64,000 nt of DNA, taken from assembly GCA_947172415.1 (NCBI GenBank), contig OX359195.1, forward strand, positions 7,867,001 through 7,931,000, in the 5' to 3' direction. Numbering within the stretch: position 1 is the stretch's first letter; the number at the start of each line of letters is the position of its first letter. Shown in pieces: positions 36,343-46,805 of the stretch. The notes below the pieces were generated by a model. The model was given only the letters and a program-made list of their open reading frames with translations, was not told the origin of the DNA and did not search any database. A program made the position numbers and the translations under genes. The stretch comes from Chondrosia reniformis. Lineage: Eukaryota; Porifera; Demospongiae; Chondrillida; Chondrillidae.

Positions 36343-36657
36343 CTAATACTTGATGTCAGCATTCACAGACTTGAATGAATCATTTCCAAAGAGTTTTAGA
36401 AAATTTCATTTATACATTCATATTTGCCCTATCTCTCACCATACATTAAATCAATATAATATGCTAGGTTTTAATGTACATTTAGTGACGTAACTCTAAC
36501 AAATGCCAAGATACGGAGCTAATACTTGATGTCAGCATTCACAGACTTGAATGAATCATTTCCAAAGAGTTTTAGAAAATTTCATTTATACATTCATATT
36601 TGCCCTATCTCTCAACATACATTAAATCAATATAATATGCTAGGTTTTAATGTACAT
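36343..36657. repeat. 140-bp direct repeat inside the transposon
   Basis: Bases 36343-36481 recur at 36519-36657 with one visible difference (CTCACCATAC / CTCAACATAC), separated by 37 bases. It lies between the left end and the 3' end of the transposase gene, and may be a recent local duplication of the 3' UTR. Confidence 0.9.
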
Positions 36658-36786
36658 GTTCATTATATAATTATATATAAAAAAATAAAATTTATTCATA
36701 AAAATTGCAATTGGCCTGGGTATAGTATAATAAGTTATATACGCATACATGGCTTCATATAAGGCTTAGAATGATTATATTGGTCT

Positions 36787-38550
36787 TCAACTGGAGTCAC
36801 GGAATGTAGTAACCAGTGCAACAGCTGCTTCATACATTTCTATTGCATAATTATCACTGTCTTCCAAAGGATTAATATGTTGCCTAAGCAATTCTTCATC
36901 GACCTCTGACAACACAATTCTACTCTCTGGAACAGTGACCCCTTCATATGCACCATCAGTAGCTTCTTCTTCCATCTCAATACCGTAATTAGAGGTAACC
37001 TGGTCAAAAAAGTCAACAGCTACCAACCCTGATCCCTGTAATTGAAGAGCACCTGAAACAAAAAGTTGCCGCGGAGAAAGATTATGCATGGTTCGCAGTC
37101 CATGATTATTCCATCCTTCTTTAAAGATTTCCATCGCTTTATTGATTCTTGGTAAGTAGATATAATGTAGGGCGAAGAGATGCATATCATTGAGAGGATC
37201 CAAGAGACCATGATGCTCAAGAAAATAAAATAACCTGTAGTAAAGTTTTGTCACACTAGCATGAAGATCTCGCCAAAGGCGTTCAATTCTTTGGTTGTGA
37301 GTTGAGCAGCCTGTTATCATGCTACCTCAGTTGAGTCCACGATTAAGGAGCATATGACGAGCAACTTCATAGTTTTCTCTCCCATAATCTGAACGAACAC
37401 GGGACGGAAGCCCATACTGCTGAACAGCTTCCAAAAAGCTTCTATAGACGGTTGAGGCCCTATTGTTAGTACTGCATTTTAGATAGGCTATTAATCTACT
37501 GTATCCATCGATGGCACCGTGAGTAACAAAACGCCATCTTATAAGTTTGTGATGACCATCTAATTGCAAAATAAAAATTTCAATATATAACCAGCTAAAT
37601 ATCATCAGTCTACCTATATTGAAATCCATAATGTTGAGACCTATATACTCTTAATTACATAATGCCACCCTTTGTGGTCTATATCAATGTCAATTGCAAC
37701 AAGAATAATATAGTTAACCCTATTTTGCATACACGAATTACTCACCAATGTGCCACAAGCAATTTGGTCCGGGTACAGAATATGGTCTTCTAGATCTTCT
37801 ATTTCCACCCCACCTAAGAGGTCCATTTAATGGATCTGTCCTTCTGATACTGCTTCTTAATTGCTCTCGAGACACCTTCAAACCCATGGCACGAATCCTT
37901 CCCATGACTAAAGTTTCTCCAACGTATGGCAATGTTCTTCGCAGGTCTTCCAAAATGTCATCCAATCCATTATCAGTAATTGATTCTCCTTCCTCATCAA
38001 AAATGCTATATTCATCACGCCTTCTGTATATAGTCATGCGGGACACCCCTAAAAGCGATGCTATGCGGGTCCATGAAAAAGATAAAGATCTCAGATACAC
38101 TAACTGTTCCTTCGAGATGACAAACCTAGGCCTTCCTCTACTCAGTGCATTGACAGTAGGTGCAGAATAGGCCGAAGTACTGGAGGAGGTTTCAATTGTG
38201 TCACTGTACTCTTGCCATTCTGATTTAAGTGATACAAGAACTGTTTTCAGCTCTTCAAGAGTGGATTCAAGTTGTTCCATGGTTTCATTACCTTCAGAAG
38301 CGGTTTCTGCTACAACATCTTTAATCTGAGTGACATTTCTGATGCATACACCTAGTCTGTCAACAGCATAATCTGCATATGCTTTGTTTGATATGCCAGC
38401 TTGCCTCTCCAGAGAATTTATAAACCGATCGAGTTCTAAAAAATAATCTGTCCAACCCCACCGATCCTGAGGCAATTGATTCATATTTTCAAAACCTGCA
38501 TGGCAAATCGAAAAAAGATAACATATAGGCAAAAAATTTAATCGAAACAA
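36787..38550 (-). pseudogene. Integrase-core (DDE) transposase, broken by one in-frame stop
   Basis: Exon 1 runs 38550-37746: coiled N-terminus, then a helix-turn-helix-like region (SWTRIASLLGVSRMTIYRR) and RGRPRF. An intron (37745-37560, GTGAGT/AATTAG) splits the first catalytic motif, [13 protein letters not shown]. Exon 2 runs from 37559: RSDYGREN gives the second Asp, and HNQRIERLWRD gives the Glu. These are the three acidic residues of the RNase H-like integrase core. An in-frame TGA at 37327-37329 interrupts the protein just before the third motif; a CGA-to-TGA change would explain it. The last 177 codons remain open to 36787. The true start may be at about 38484 (MNQLPQ) after an acceptor-like CATGCAG. 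The family resembles transposase-derived proteins annotated as integrase core domain in fish and cnidarians. Confidence 0.88.
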
Positions 38551-39171
38551 ACATTTATCTTAACTAAGCAATAATTATTAAGCCGCTTACTGAAAATGGC
38601 AACTTTGAAAAGATTTTATTTTAAAATAATACAGTTGAAACGATCCTTGCCTTAAACTGGCGACTGTCAGGAATACAGCTTAAAAGTTCCTTGACACATA
38701 GGTTTCCGGTTAGCTGGGCGATAAGGTATGATGGTCGTTTATGCCATGTGCCCTGCACAATCCGTCAAAAACCTTTTTCATACGACGTTTGTTACAATGC
38801 GCATGCGTAAATATATTCATAACCTACATAATATGCGTCTACGTTTCTTATTATATATATTATACGAGTGTATATTATTCTAATGTATAATTTTATTCAT
38901 AGTGTATTGCTAGTGTGTTTAGTGAAGAGCCCATGGCGTTTATAGTCACAACGTCCTGAATATCTTTACGACTTCCTGAGTAATCTTCACGACGTCGTGA
39001 GAACATTTCAGTACACGACGTCGTGAGAATCTTTACGACGTCGAGAGAATCTTTACGACATCGTGAGAGAGTGGCGATTTTTGTTACGAACGGCGTGCCA
39101 TACGTACGCCTTTATTAATTTTCCACTCATATAGGCCTCTGTGCGTTAATTTTCGTTACTAATCCGTTAAG

Positions 39172-39906
39172 ATGTGTCAAAGAGACAGTCCGAGGAGTAG
39201 AGGTTCGTTTGGGTGCAGCCTGAAAATGTCGTGTGAATACAAGTCTTCCTATCTTTAGGTTTGCCCCAAAGAAGCGCCTGGCTGTCCTTTACGCTAATTG
39301 TCTCCTTCGATTTCGTAATTACATTATTTCTATGGATTGTCTTCGTACAAGTGAGAATATATCATTGTAATATTTATATACATTACTGAGCATTCTAAAT
39401 ATGTACTCAGTTTAGTTTTTAATCCACTAATAAATTATATCATTTCCTAAATAATGGTCGGAGGAGATGTCTCTATTTGAACTGTGATGACCTAACGAAT
39501 AGCGACCTCGATAGTTGGGTATTACCCAAAAGTAAAGGATATATGCTAGAAGCTTCCTTTTACCTGTTTAGAAAGGTTTAGATATTGACTCAATGGCACA
39601 AAGTTACATACATCACAACAGGCAGTTGTAAGCTAATTATGTGTATCATTATCTCCTCTTTTAGCAAGAAAAGTCTATAGCAAAGAGCATATCACCACAC
39701 AATGGCACTGATAATAATGATATATTTAATTTTGACATTAAGGAACATGTCTTTGACTTAGCTGTGAGTTCTGTGTCATGTAAACATACTGCCTAGAGTG
39801 TTTGAACTTTGAACTTTGACCGATTAAATTAAAGACCAGGTCTTTCTCTTAATCTCTTTAGCTTTCTGCCTTGTTGCGCTCTCTGGTTGGAGTAATCTTC
39901 TACAGT
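39172..39906 (+). pseudogene. STARD3 5' fragment 1 (exons 1-3 and part of exon 4)
   Basis: Exon 1 39172-39202, exon 2 39259-39350, exon 3 39665-39763 and exon 4 from 39862, cut off at about 39906 where TCTTCTACAGT joins STT3A intron 6 sequence (CCACTTACCCCTCCCACC). Exons 1-2 and the 56-base first intron match the functional gene base for base. It encodes only the first membrane segment of the MENTAL domain and no START domain. The transposon separates it from its former promoter partner. Confidence 0.9.
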
Positions 39907-39977
39907 CCCCACCCACTTACCCCTCCCACCCTCACAGTATTGTGAGAGCCCATCTTTACAATAACTGTCTACTGCAG

Positions 39978-40123
39978 GTAAGCCACCAGGCTATGACAGA
40001 GTGAGGAATGTTGAGATAGGCAACAAGGACTTCGAGTTGGATGTGCTTGAAGAGGCATACACCACTGAGCACTGGATAGTGAGAATCTAAAAGGTTAAAG
40101 ATTTGGAGAATCGTGGAATTTGA
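39978..40123 (+). pseudogene. STT3A pseudogene fragment 3 (exon 11 only)
   Basis: Preceded by STT3A intron 6 joined to intron 10 (ACCCTCACAGTATTGTGAGA), as in the other copies. One in-frame TAA replaces the Tyr codon near the end. Confidence 0.9.
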
Positions 40124-40350
40124 ATATTGCAGAACAAATTATGGAACATTTCTAGGATTTAAAGTCTTCTTATCTTACAATTTAATTAATTTCTGATGAA
40201 ACCAATGGAAGTACATTTGTGTACATACGTATTCCATAAATGAAAAGTAGCCTACCTTAGGGTGACTAATAATTGTCACCTTAAGGTATGTAGAAGTGAT
40301 GTATAGAGGAAAGGAACCATAACAAAGTTATGAAAAATCTAAGATACCAT

Positions 40351-40510
40351 TTTCCTACATGCTATATGCCTATTCTGTAAAAAGAGCCTATAGGGGAACT
40401 AAACCTAAAGAGAGCTTTAGATGAAGATACAGGAGTCTTTTCTTCCTTCTTTTCCCTTCTTTCATCTTCTTCTCCACTGGGTCAGACAGCCGTTTCTGGG
40501 AATTCCACCC
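40351..40510. repeat. Dispersed repeat, copy at array unit 4
   Basis: Diverged copy of the element at 6990-7150 (GCCTATAGGGGAACTAAACC ... CCACTGGGTCAGACAGCCG), inserted in the spacer after STT3A fragment 3 and absent from that place in the other units. Confidence 0.7.
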
Positions 40511-40875
40511 TTCATCAGTGATCCTGGGAGTCTTTGTCTTTTTCTTTATCTTGATCTTCTGTGAATCCTTGGCTCATTCACAAATACCTCTCTAGCTCAC
40601 CTAATTGGTTCTACATTATCAGGCTTCTATAAAACAATGGTATTGGCATGCAGGATATTATATCAAGGGTGTAAACATTAACAGCATTTTAGTTGGGGGG
40701 AGGGGTTGAAATTTTCAAAACCAATTTCCTTTGTGGTGCATTCACATAGTATATATTATTGTTTTTATTTAATTAAATTTACTATCTTTGAAGTGATAAG
40801 GGTTTTTGTTGCGTTCATAATAAGTATCCTAATTTATTGAGACTCAGCAACAATTGTATATAAACAAAACTGAAC

Positions 40876-40900
40876 GTTTTGACCCGGAGGTCTTCATCAG
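40876..40900 (-). ncRNA. Hammerhead-ribozyme-like core in solo element end
   Basis: On the minus strand: CTGATGA, A, GACC/GGTC stem with loop TCCG, then AAAAC where GAAAC is expected (one change in the conserved box). Confidence 0.33.
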
Positions 40901-41280
40901 CATAAAGACTTATACTACGTATTTTTATGACTTAATTATGTTTGCCTGCATTTCAGTTCCCCAGCCTCCTCCTTGCCTATACCCACATATACATATGTAC
41001 ATATATTGTATATATATACAGGCTGTCTCTCTGTTATCGATCACCTCTCCATCTCTTTATATTTTATATCATGTATCATGCAGAGTTGTTGGACATACAA
41101 TCATTTAATGAATATATAAATGTGTAAGAGCTTCTACAAAAGAGTGTAATATGTAATTACATGTGCATTATATGTATATATGCACACATTGTCTAAAAGG
41201 TGCATGAAAAGGTGTATGAGATGTTGGTACACTAATAGCTATAGCTGTATTAATGTGTCTGCATGGATATATTGGTGATA

Positions 41281-44200
41281 TTAATTGGTAGGCTTCATAT
41301 CTGGATACTTGGTGTCAGCTGCTACAGGCTGGGCTGTCATTACAATTGGGTATCCTTGGTTTGGATCATAATAGGGTTGCTCCATTGCATAAGGGGTGTA
41401 ACCAGGGGGATTCCCAGCTGGTATTGGCCCAGCAGTTGGCTGTATGGTGACCACAGTCATGTTAGCTCCAGCAGTAGTGTACATTACAGCAGGTTCACCA
41501 GGTGTAGATCTAGATGACTGGGTTATGGTAGCCATGAGTAGCAGGATGCAGGTAGACATCTAAGCATAGAATATACACAGAAATAGATAAATCTATATAT
41601 ATTCATATAATATTCACCATCTGTTACTATCTTCAGGACCAATTTGCCCAAAGTATTAGTACAAACTATTGCCACATATATATATATTGGCAACCTATAA
41701 CTAGCCACAATCGCAAATGTACATATTGCAGATGCAGATAAATTGATGTATACATATGTGTTTAATAAATAAAAACACCATATGCAACTTCTGTCAAGTT
41801 ATGAACTTACTGTAGCTATTCCAGAGATTACTATTCCAGCACAACACAGAGACACCAAAGCAGCATTACCGCTAATGCTAGCGTTAGCAAGACACCACAA
41901 TTTAAGCAAGACTAATAAGCTGAGGAACAAAGCAATCCCATCTAGGCCCACCTGCAGTATTCCTACTGCAACCCACATTAATACAATCTTTGTACTAGTT
42001 AAGAATCATTGCAATTAATAAACAGATATCCTATTTATTAATACATATATATATTTTAGCCTATAAATTTAGCTGCAGTGTTCTAAACATTGCACTCCTA
42101 TATTGTGTTTACAGAAAAGAACTGCATGATTTTCCTCAGTCTAGAGGCTGTGTATATGCAATGAAGAGCTTGAGAAGTCCATACACTAGCTATGCATGTA
42201 AATACTTCACTACCACTTATATATGACTCATGAGAATATACATACATGCATGTCGGATACGACAATAATCAGACCAATATTCTTCTCCTGTCCTTCTTTT
42301 CTTTTACAGAAGACTACTAGTCCAAGGAGCACTCCCATCAGTACTATCTGCACTGCTACAATGACAGGATAGCCAATCACAAGACCAGAATAGTTCCTGT
42401 ATAAGGAGAATTACAGCATAATATATATATACAAGTATTATATACTTGTTTGCTTATTGTAACCAAATCAACTGTAAATTCATGTCCATGTCCCAAAGCA
42501 ACAAGCTATATTTTCTCTTAAACACAGACAATAATAGAATTATCCACTTTTTGTTTAAGATGTATAAACTTAGGCATTCCCTTTTATTCACAACTTAATG
42601 TAATCATCCCCAAAAAAAATTTGTGACTAGTAAGCCTATTTTGACTGGTCAAATTACTGATTGTCACTCTAATAATCATTATTATTATTATACCCATGCT
42701 GCAGGCCTATCATATGAGCGATTGATTATACAAAGTGAATGTCAGTTCAGTTGTTTTATTATTAAACGTGTCGCCCGTAGAAATTGCAAAAAATGGCCTC
42801 AGGTATTTATCAAAAAATGGCCGTCATATATTTTGGTTTATACGTTTCCAGGTATATATAGTCCTGTGCCTCTTAACCAGAACTGGTTGGTATTTATCTA
42901 CACCTTAATGTATAAGTATCCTAATTTATTGAGACTCAGCAACAATTGTATTTAAAAACAAATTGAACGTTTCGACCCGGAGGTCTTAATCAGCATAATG
43001 AGGAAGAGGGGATTACAAGCCCTTTAAATAGAAAAATTGTGACATGCATATGAGTTGAGTGATGATGAAATGTAAAAAGGCGGTGAATAATTAATGAGGA
43101 TAAAAATAAATTTATTTATTCTATTATATAAATCTATAAATAAATAAATTAAAAGAATAAATCTATTCAACCCATTAACACATGTTTTCATTAAATTTAT
43201 TTTTATCCTTATTAATTATTCACCGCCTTTTTACATTACATCATAACTCAACTCATGTCACAATATTTCTATTTAAAGGGCTTGTAATCCCCTCTTCCTC
43301 ATTATGCCTATGAAGACCTTCCGGTCGAAACGTTCAATTTGTTTTTAAATACAATTGTTGCTGAGTCTCAATAAATTAGTATACTCATTATGAACGCAAC
43401 AAAAACCCCTTATCACCTTAATGTATGTACATATGCATGGGCACTTTAATAATAATAATAATAATAAATAATAATAATATATTGTTTGCCATGGAAAAAG
43501 TCGATTTATATATGTTGGGATACCATTTTCTGCAATTTACAGGTTATGGCCCCTAATCATATGAAAGGTCCTTTCATATGATTAGGAACCAAGCTATAGT
43601 GGATGATATATCTTGTATCATTAGACTATAAATGTATGGACCTATATATTACATTTAGTTATGAGAGCTGTATGACTTACTGAATACCACCTCCAAAACA
43701 TCCGCCCATATATAAGGTCCATCCAATGAAGGAAATGACTAGAAATACGAGGCACTACAGGAGAGAGAAACACTTAATATAATAATGAGAGAAGAGAAGA
43801 TCCTACGACCAGAGAATTAGGGAAATCGAACACGGCTCATTCACACCCCTTGTTTTCTCGGCCTCTAGAGGTATGGGCCCACTACCACCATCGCATATAA
43901 GCGACTAGCAGCTCAGCTGGCAGAGAAGAGAGGACAGAGGTACATAGTCTGGTGATGACATGGCTTAGATGTATAGGCTTTCGTTCAGCCTCCTACGATC
44001 TGCTATCTCAGTAATTAGAGGCTCCACCGTAAAATTCAAACCACCAAAGTACCCAACATATTGAGTTGGCCATGCACAGCTGAGGGTCGCATCCCTTCAG
44101 CATGACTCTACCACACCTGACATCATGTTCTGATACTATTTTAGATCATCTTATCATATTTTAGTTATTTATTGTAAAATGAACATTTAGGCTATTTTTT

Positions 44201-44810
44201 GTTTTCTTTTCGATGTAACCCGTTCACATAATTCCATTAATTCTATTGTACTTTATTATTATGAGACTCCTCTCACATCCTTTCCAGCTCCTTCACACTC
44301 ACGCACACGCATGCACACGGCACTCATGTCTTGTAGCCTCTCCAGCTCCTTCACAGCTCGATCCTGGACTACCTCACGCTTCCGCTACCTATACCATGCA
44401 CCTTTGTTGATTTTGCAAGCGGGTGTCTGCAATGTTCGCAAACAATCGGCTATAACTCGCTCAGGCTCGCCCCTACGATGATCATCATTTGCCTAGTATC
44501 TACCATTTCAGTTTCACATTGGCTTAACGTCCTCTCACATTGACGGACGTTAGGCCGCGGGTTGGCATAAATTAATCATTGCGTGATCCGTGTATGTATA
44601 CTTCATATACAAGCCATATACAGTACGAGTTACAATATACTAAGGTAATCTAATCTAATATAAATATATATGTATATACACGAAGCACATAAAATAATAC
44701 AGTATCTATAAGATATTGATTAGGCACAACAGTTGAAATTACTGTAGACACTTTTCTATTAGGTATAACCTTACCACAATTGCCAAAATTTTAACAGTCT
44801 TAAAAGTCAT
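41281..44810 (-). CDS. Multipass membrane protein, array copy 4
   Basis: Start exon ending at 44810 (MTFKTVKILAIV), exon A at about 43679-43756, exon B at about 42265-42400, exon C at about 41808-41990, exon D 41559-41281. All are open. Exon A ends GGIQ instead of GTGIL, and exon D lost six codons inside VAGQPS as an in-frame deletion. Exon C is the most diverged (LSLLVLLKLWCLANASISGNAA). The palindromic element (42905-43420) lies in the intron between A and B. The start codon faces STARD3 fragment 2, 318 bases away. Confidence 0.65.
42905..43420. repeat. Palindromic foldback element with a second nested palindrome
   Basis: Same element as 33300-33610 at the same place in the unit. Here its centre is replaced by a further inverted repeat (43060-43245: AATGTAAAAAGGCGGTGAAT and its complement). 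The left arm core reads CTGATTAAGACC and the right arm CCTATGAAGACC, so each hammerhead-like core carries a change in a conserved box. Confidence 0.85.
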
Positions 44811-45127
44811 TTTTGAATGTTTAAAAACGTTGACTGAAAGTTACACCTAAGTTCCCAGTTTCCAAGGTATATAGTCTACTTACGTCAGTACAACTCAATG
44901 ATCAGTCTTAAGTGATTAAAGCCTTTAATCATTAAAGGTAATATAATATCGTTGTACTTTGCGATATTTAATTTATGCAACATGTGTACAGCTCATTTAA
45001 CGAGTCTCCGTTCAGTGCACATCTATGGGTTCGTGCTAAAGGCTAAGTTACGCGTCGTCATACACCTATATTAATTTTCCAATCATATAGGCCTGTGTGC
45101 GTTAATTTTCGTTACTAATCCGTTAAG

Positions 45128-45946
45128 ATGTGTCAAAGAGACAGTCCGAGGAGTAGAGGTTCGTTTGGGTGCAGCCTGAAAATGTCGTGTGAATACAAGT
45201 CTTCCTATCTTTAGGTTTGCCCCAAAGAAGCGCCTGGCTGTCCTTTACGCTAATTGTCTCCTTCGATTTCGTAATTACATTATTTCTATGGATTGTCTTC
45301 GTACAAGTGAGAATATATCATTGTAATATTTATATACATTACTGAGCATTCTAAATATGTACTCAGTTTAGTTTTTAATCCACTAATAAATTATATCATT
45401 TCCTAAATAATCAAAGGAGATGTCTCTATTTGAACTGTGATGACCTAACGAATAGCGACCTCGGTAGTTGGATATTACCCAAAAGTCAAGGATATATGCT
45501 AGAAGCTTCCTTTTAGCTGTTTAGAAAGGTTTAGATATTGAATTAATGGCACAAAGTTACATACATCACAACAGGCAGTTGTAAGCTAATTATGTGTATC
45601 ATTATCTCCTCTTTTAGCAAGAAAAGTCTATAGCAAAGAGCATATCACCACACAATGGCACTGATGATAATGATATATTTAATTTTGACATTAAGGAACA
45701 TGTCTTTGACTTAGCTGTGAGTTCTGTGTCGTGTAAACATATTGCCTAGAGTGTTTGAACTTTGAACTTTGACCAATTAAATTTAAGACCAGGTCTTTCT
45801 CTTAATCTCTTTAGCTTTCTGCCTTGTTGCGCTCTCTGGTTGGAGTAATCTTCTACAGTCTTCTGAGATGGATCACACACATCCCCATAGTGTGTGTTAC
45901 CTTGGTAACCACAGCCTACCTCATTGCAAAGGCAATAGTGTTTAAT
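45128..45946 (+). pseudogene. STARD3 5' fragment 2 (exons 1-4 complete)
   Basis: Exons 45128-45158, 45215-45306, about 45621-45719 and 45815-45946 are all open with intact donors; exon 4 has one His-for-Arg change (RWITHIPIV). Sequence identity to the functional gene stops at about 45998, where intron 4 joins STT3A intron 6. It encodes three of the four MENTAL membrane segments. If exon 4 spliced to the next acceptor (46072, STT3A exon 11), the frame would add VSHQAMIE and stop. It is a truncated gene with a full promoter, and might be expressed. Confidence 0.85.
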
Positions 45947-46072
45947 GTAAGACCCATCTATAATATTCATGACCCACTTATTATATTCATGGTTGTTCTA
46001 GCCCCTCCCACTTGCCCCTCCCACCCTCACAGTATTGTGAGAGCCCATTTTTACAATAACTGTCTACTGCAG

Positions 46073-46218
46073 GTAAGCCACCAGGCTATGATAGAGTGAG
46101 GAATGCTGAGATAGGCAACAAGGACTTTGAGTTGGATGTGCTTGAAGAGGCGTACACCACTGAGCACTGGATAGTGAGAATCTACAAGGTCAAAGATTTG
46201 GAGAATCGTGGAATTTGA
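46073..46218 (+). pseudogene. STT3A pseudogene fragment 4 (exon 11 only)
   Basis: Intact open copy of the last exon (ends KDLENRGI, stop 46216-46218) behind the same intron 6-intron 10 fusion. It has no upstream STT3A exons to join. Confidence 0.9.
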
Positions 46219-46805
46219 ATATTGCAGAACAAATTATGGAACATTTTTAGGATTTAAAGTCTTCTTATCTTACAATTTAATTAATTTCTGATGAAACCAA
46301 TGGAAGTACATTTGTGTACATACGTATACCATAAATGAAAAGTAGCCTACCTTAGGGTGACTAATAATTGTCACCTTAAGGTATGTAGAAGTGATGTATA
46401 GAGGAAAGGAACCATAACAAAGTTATGTCATTCACAAATACCTCTCTAGCTCACCTAATTGGTTCTACATTATCAGGCTTCTATAAAACAATGGTATTGG
46501 CATGCAGGATATTATATCAAGGGTGTAAACATTAACAGCATTTTAGTTGGGGAGGGGTTGAAATTCGATCATCACCTTTATCTCTTTATATTTTATATCA
46601 TGTGTCATGCAGAGTTGTTGGACATACAATCATTTCATGAAATGAATAAATGTGTAAGAGCTTCTACAAAAGAGTGTAATATGTAATTACATGTGCATAT
46701 GCACACGTGCACATTGTCTAAAAGGTGCATGAAAAGGTGTATGAGATGTTGGTACACTAATAGCTATAGCTCTTTAATGTGTCTGCATGGATATATTGGG
46801 TGATA

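Larger units (their letters stand above)
36080..39103 (-). mobile_element. Complete 3.0-kb DNA transposon, integrase-type DDE, inserted in a promoter
   Basis: The ends are inverted repeats of about 45 bases beginning GTATGGCACGCCGTTCGTAA, flanked by GTAC at 36076-36079 and 39104-39107. Because the junction is palindromic, the ends can also be read as TATGGC...GCCATA with a six-base CGTACG duplication; the empty site in unit 5 (GCCGCGTACACC, about 50470) allows either. Both subterminal regions carry several copies of the palindrome ACGACGTCGT. Inside are a minus-strand transposase pseudogene (36787-38550) and a 140-base direct repeat. It lies exactly between membrane gene copy 3 and STARD3 fragment 1. 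Confidence 0.92.
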
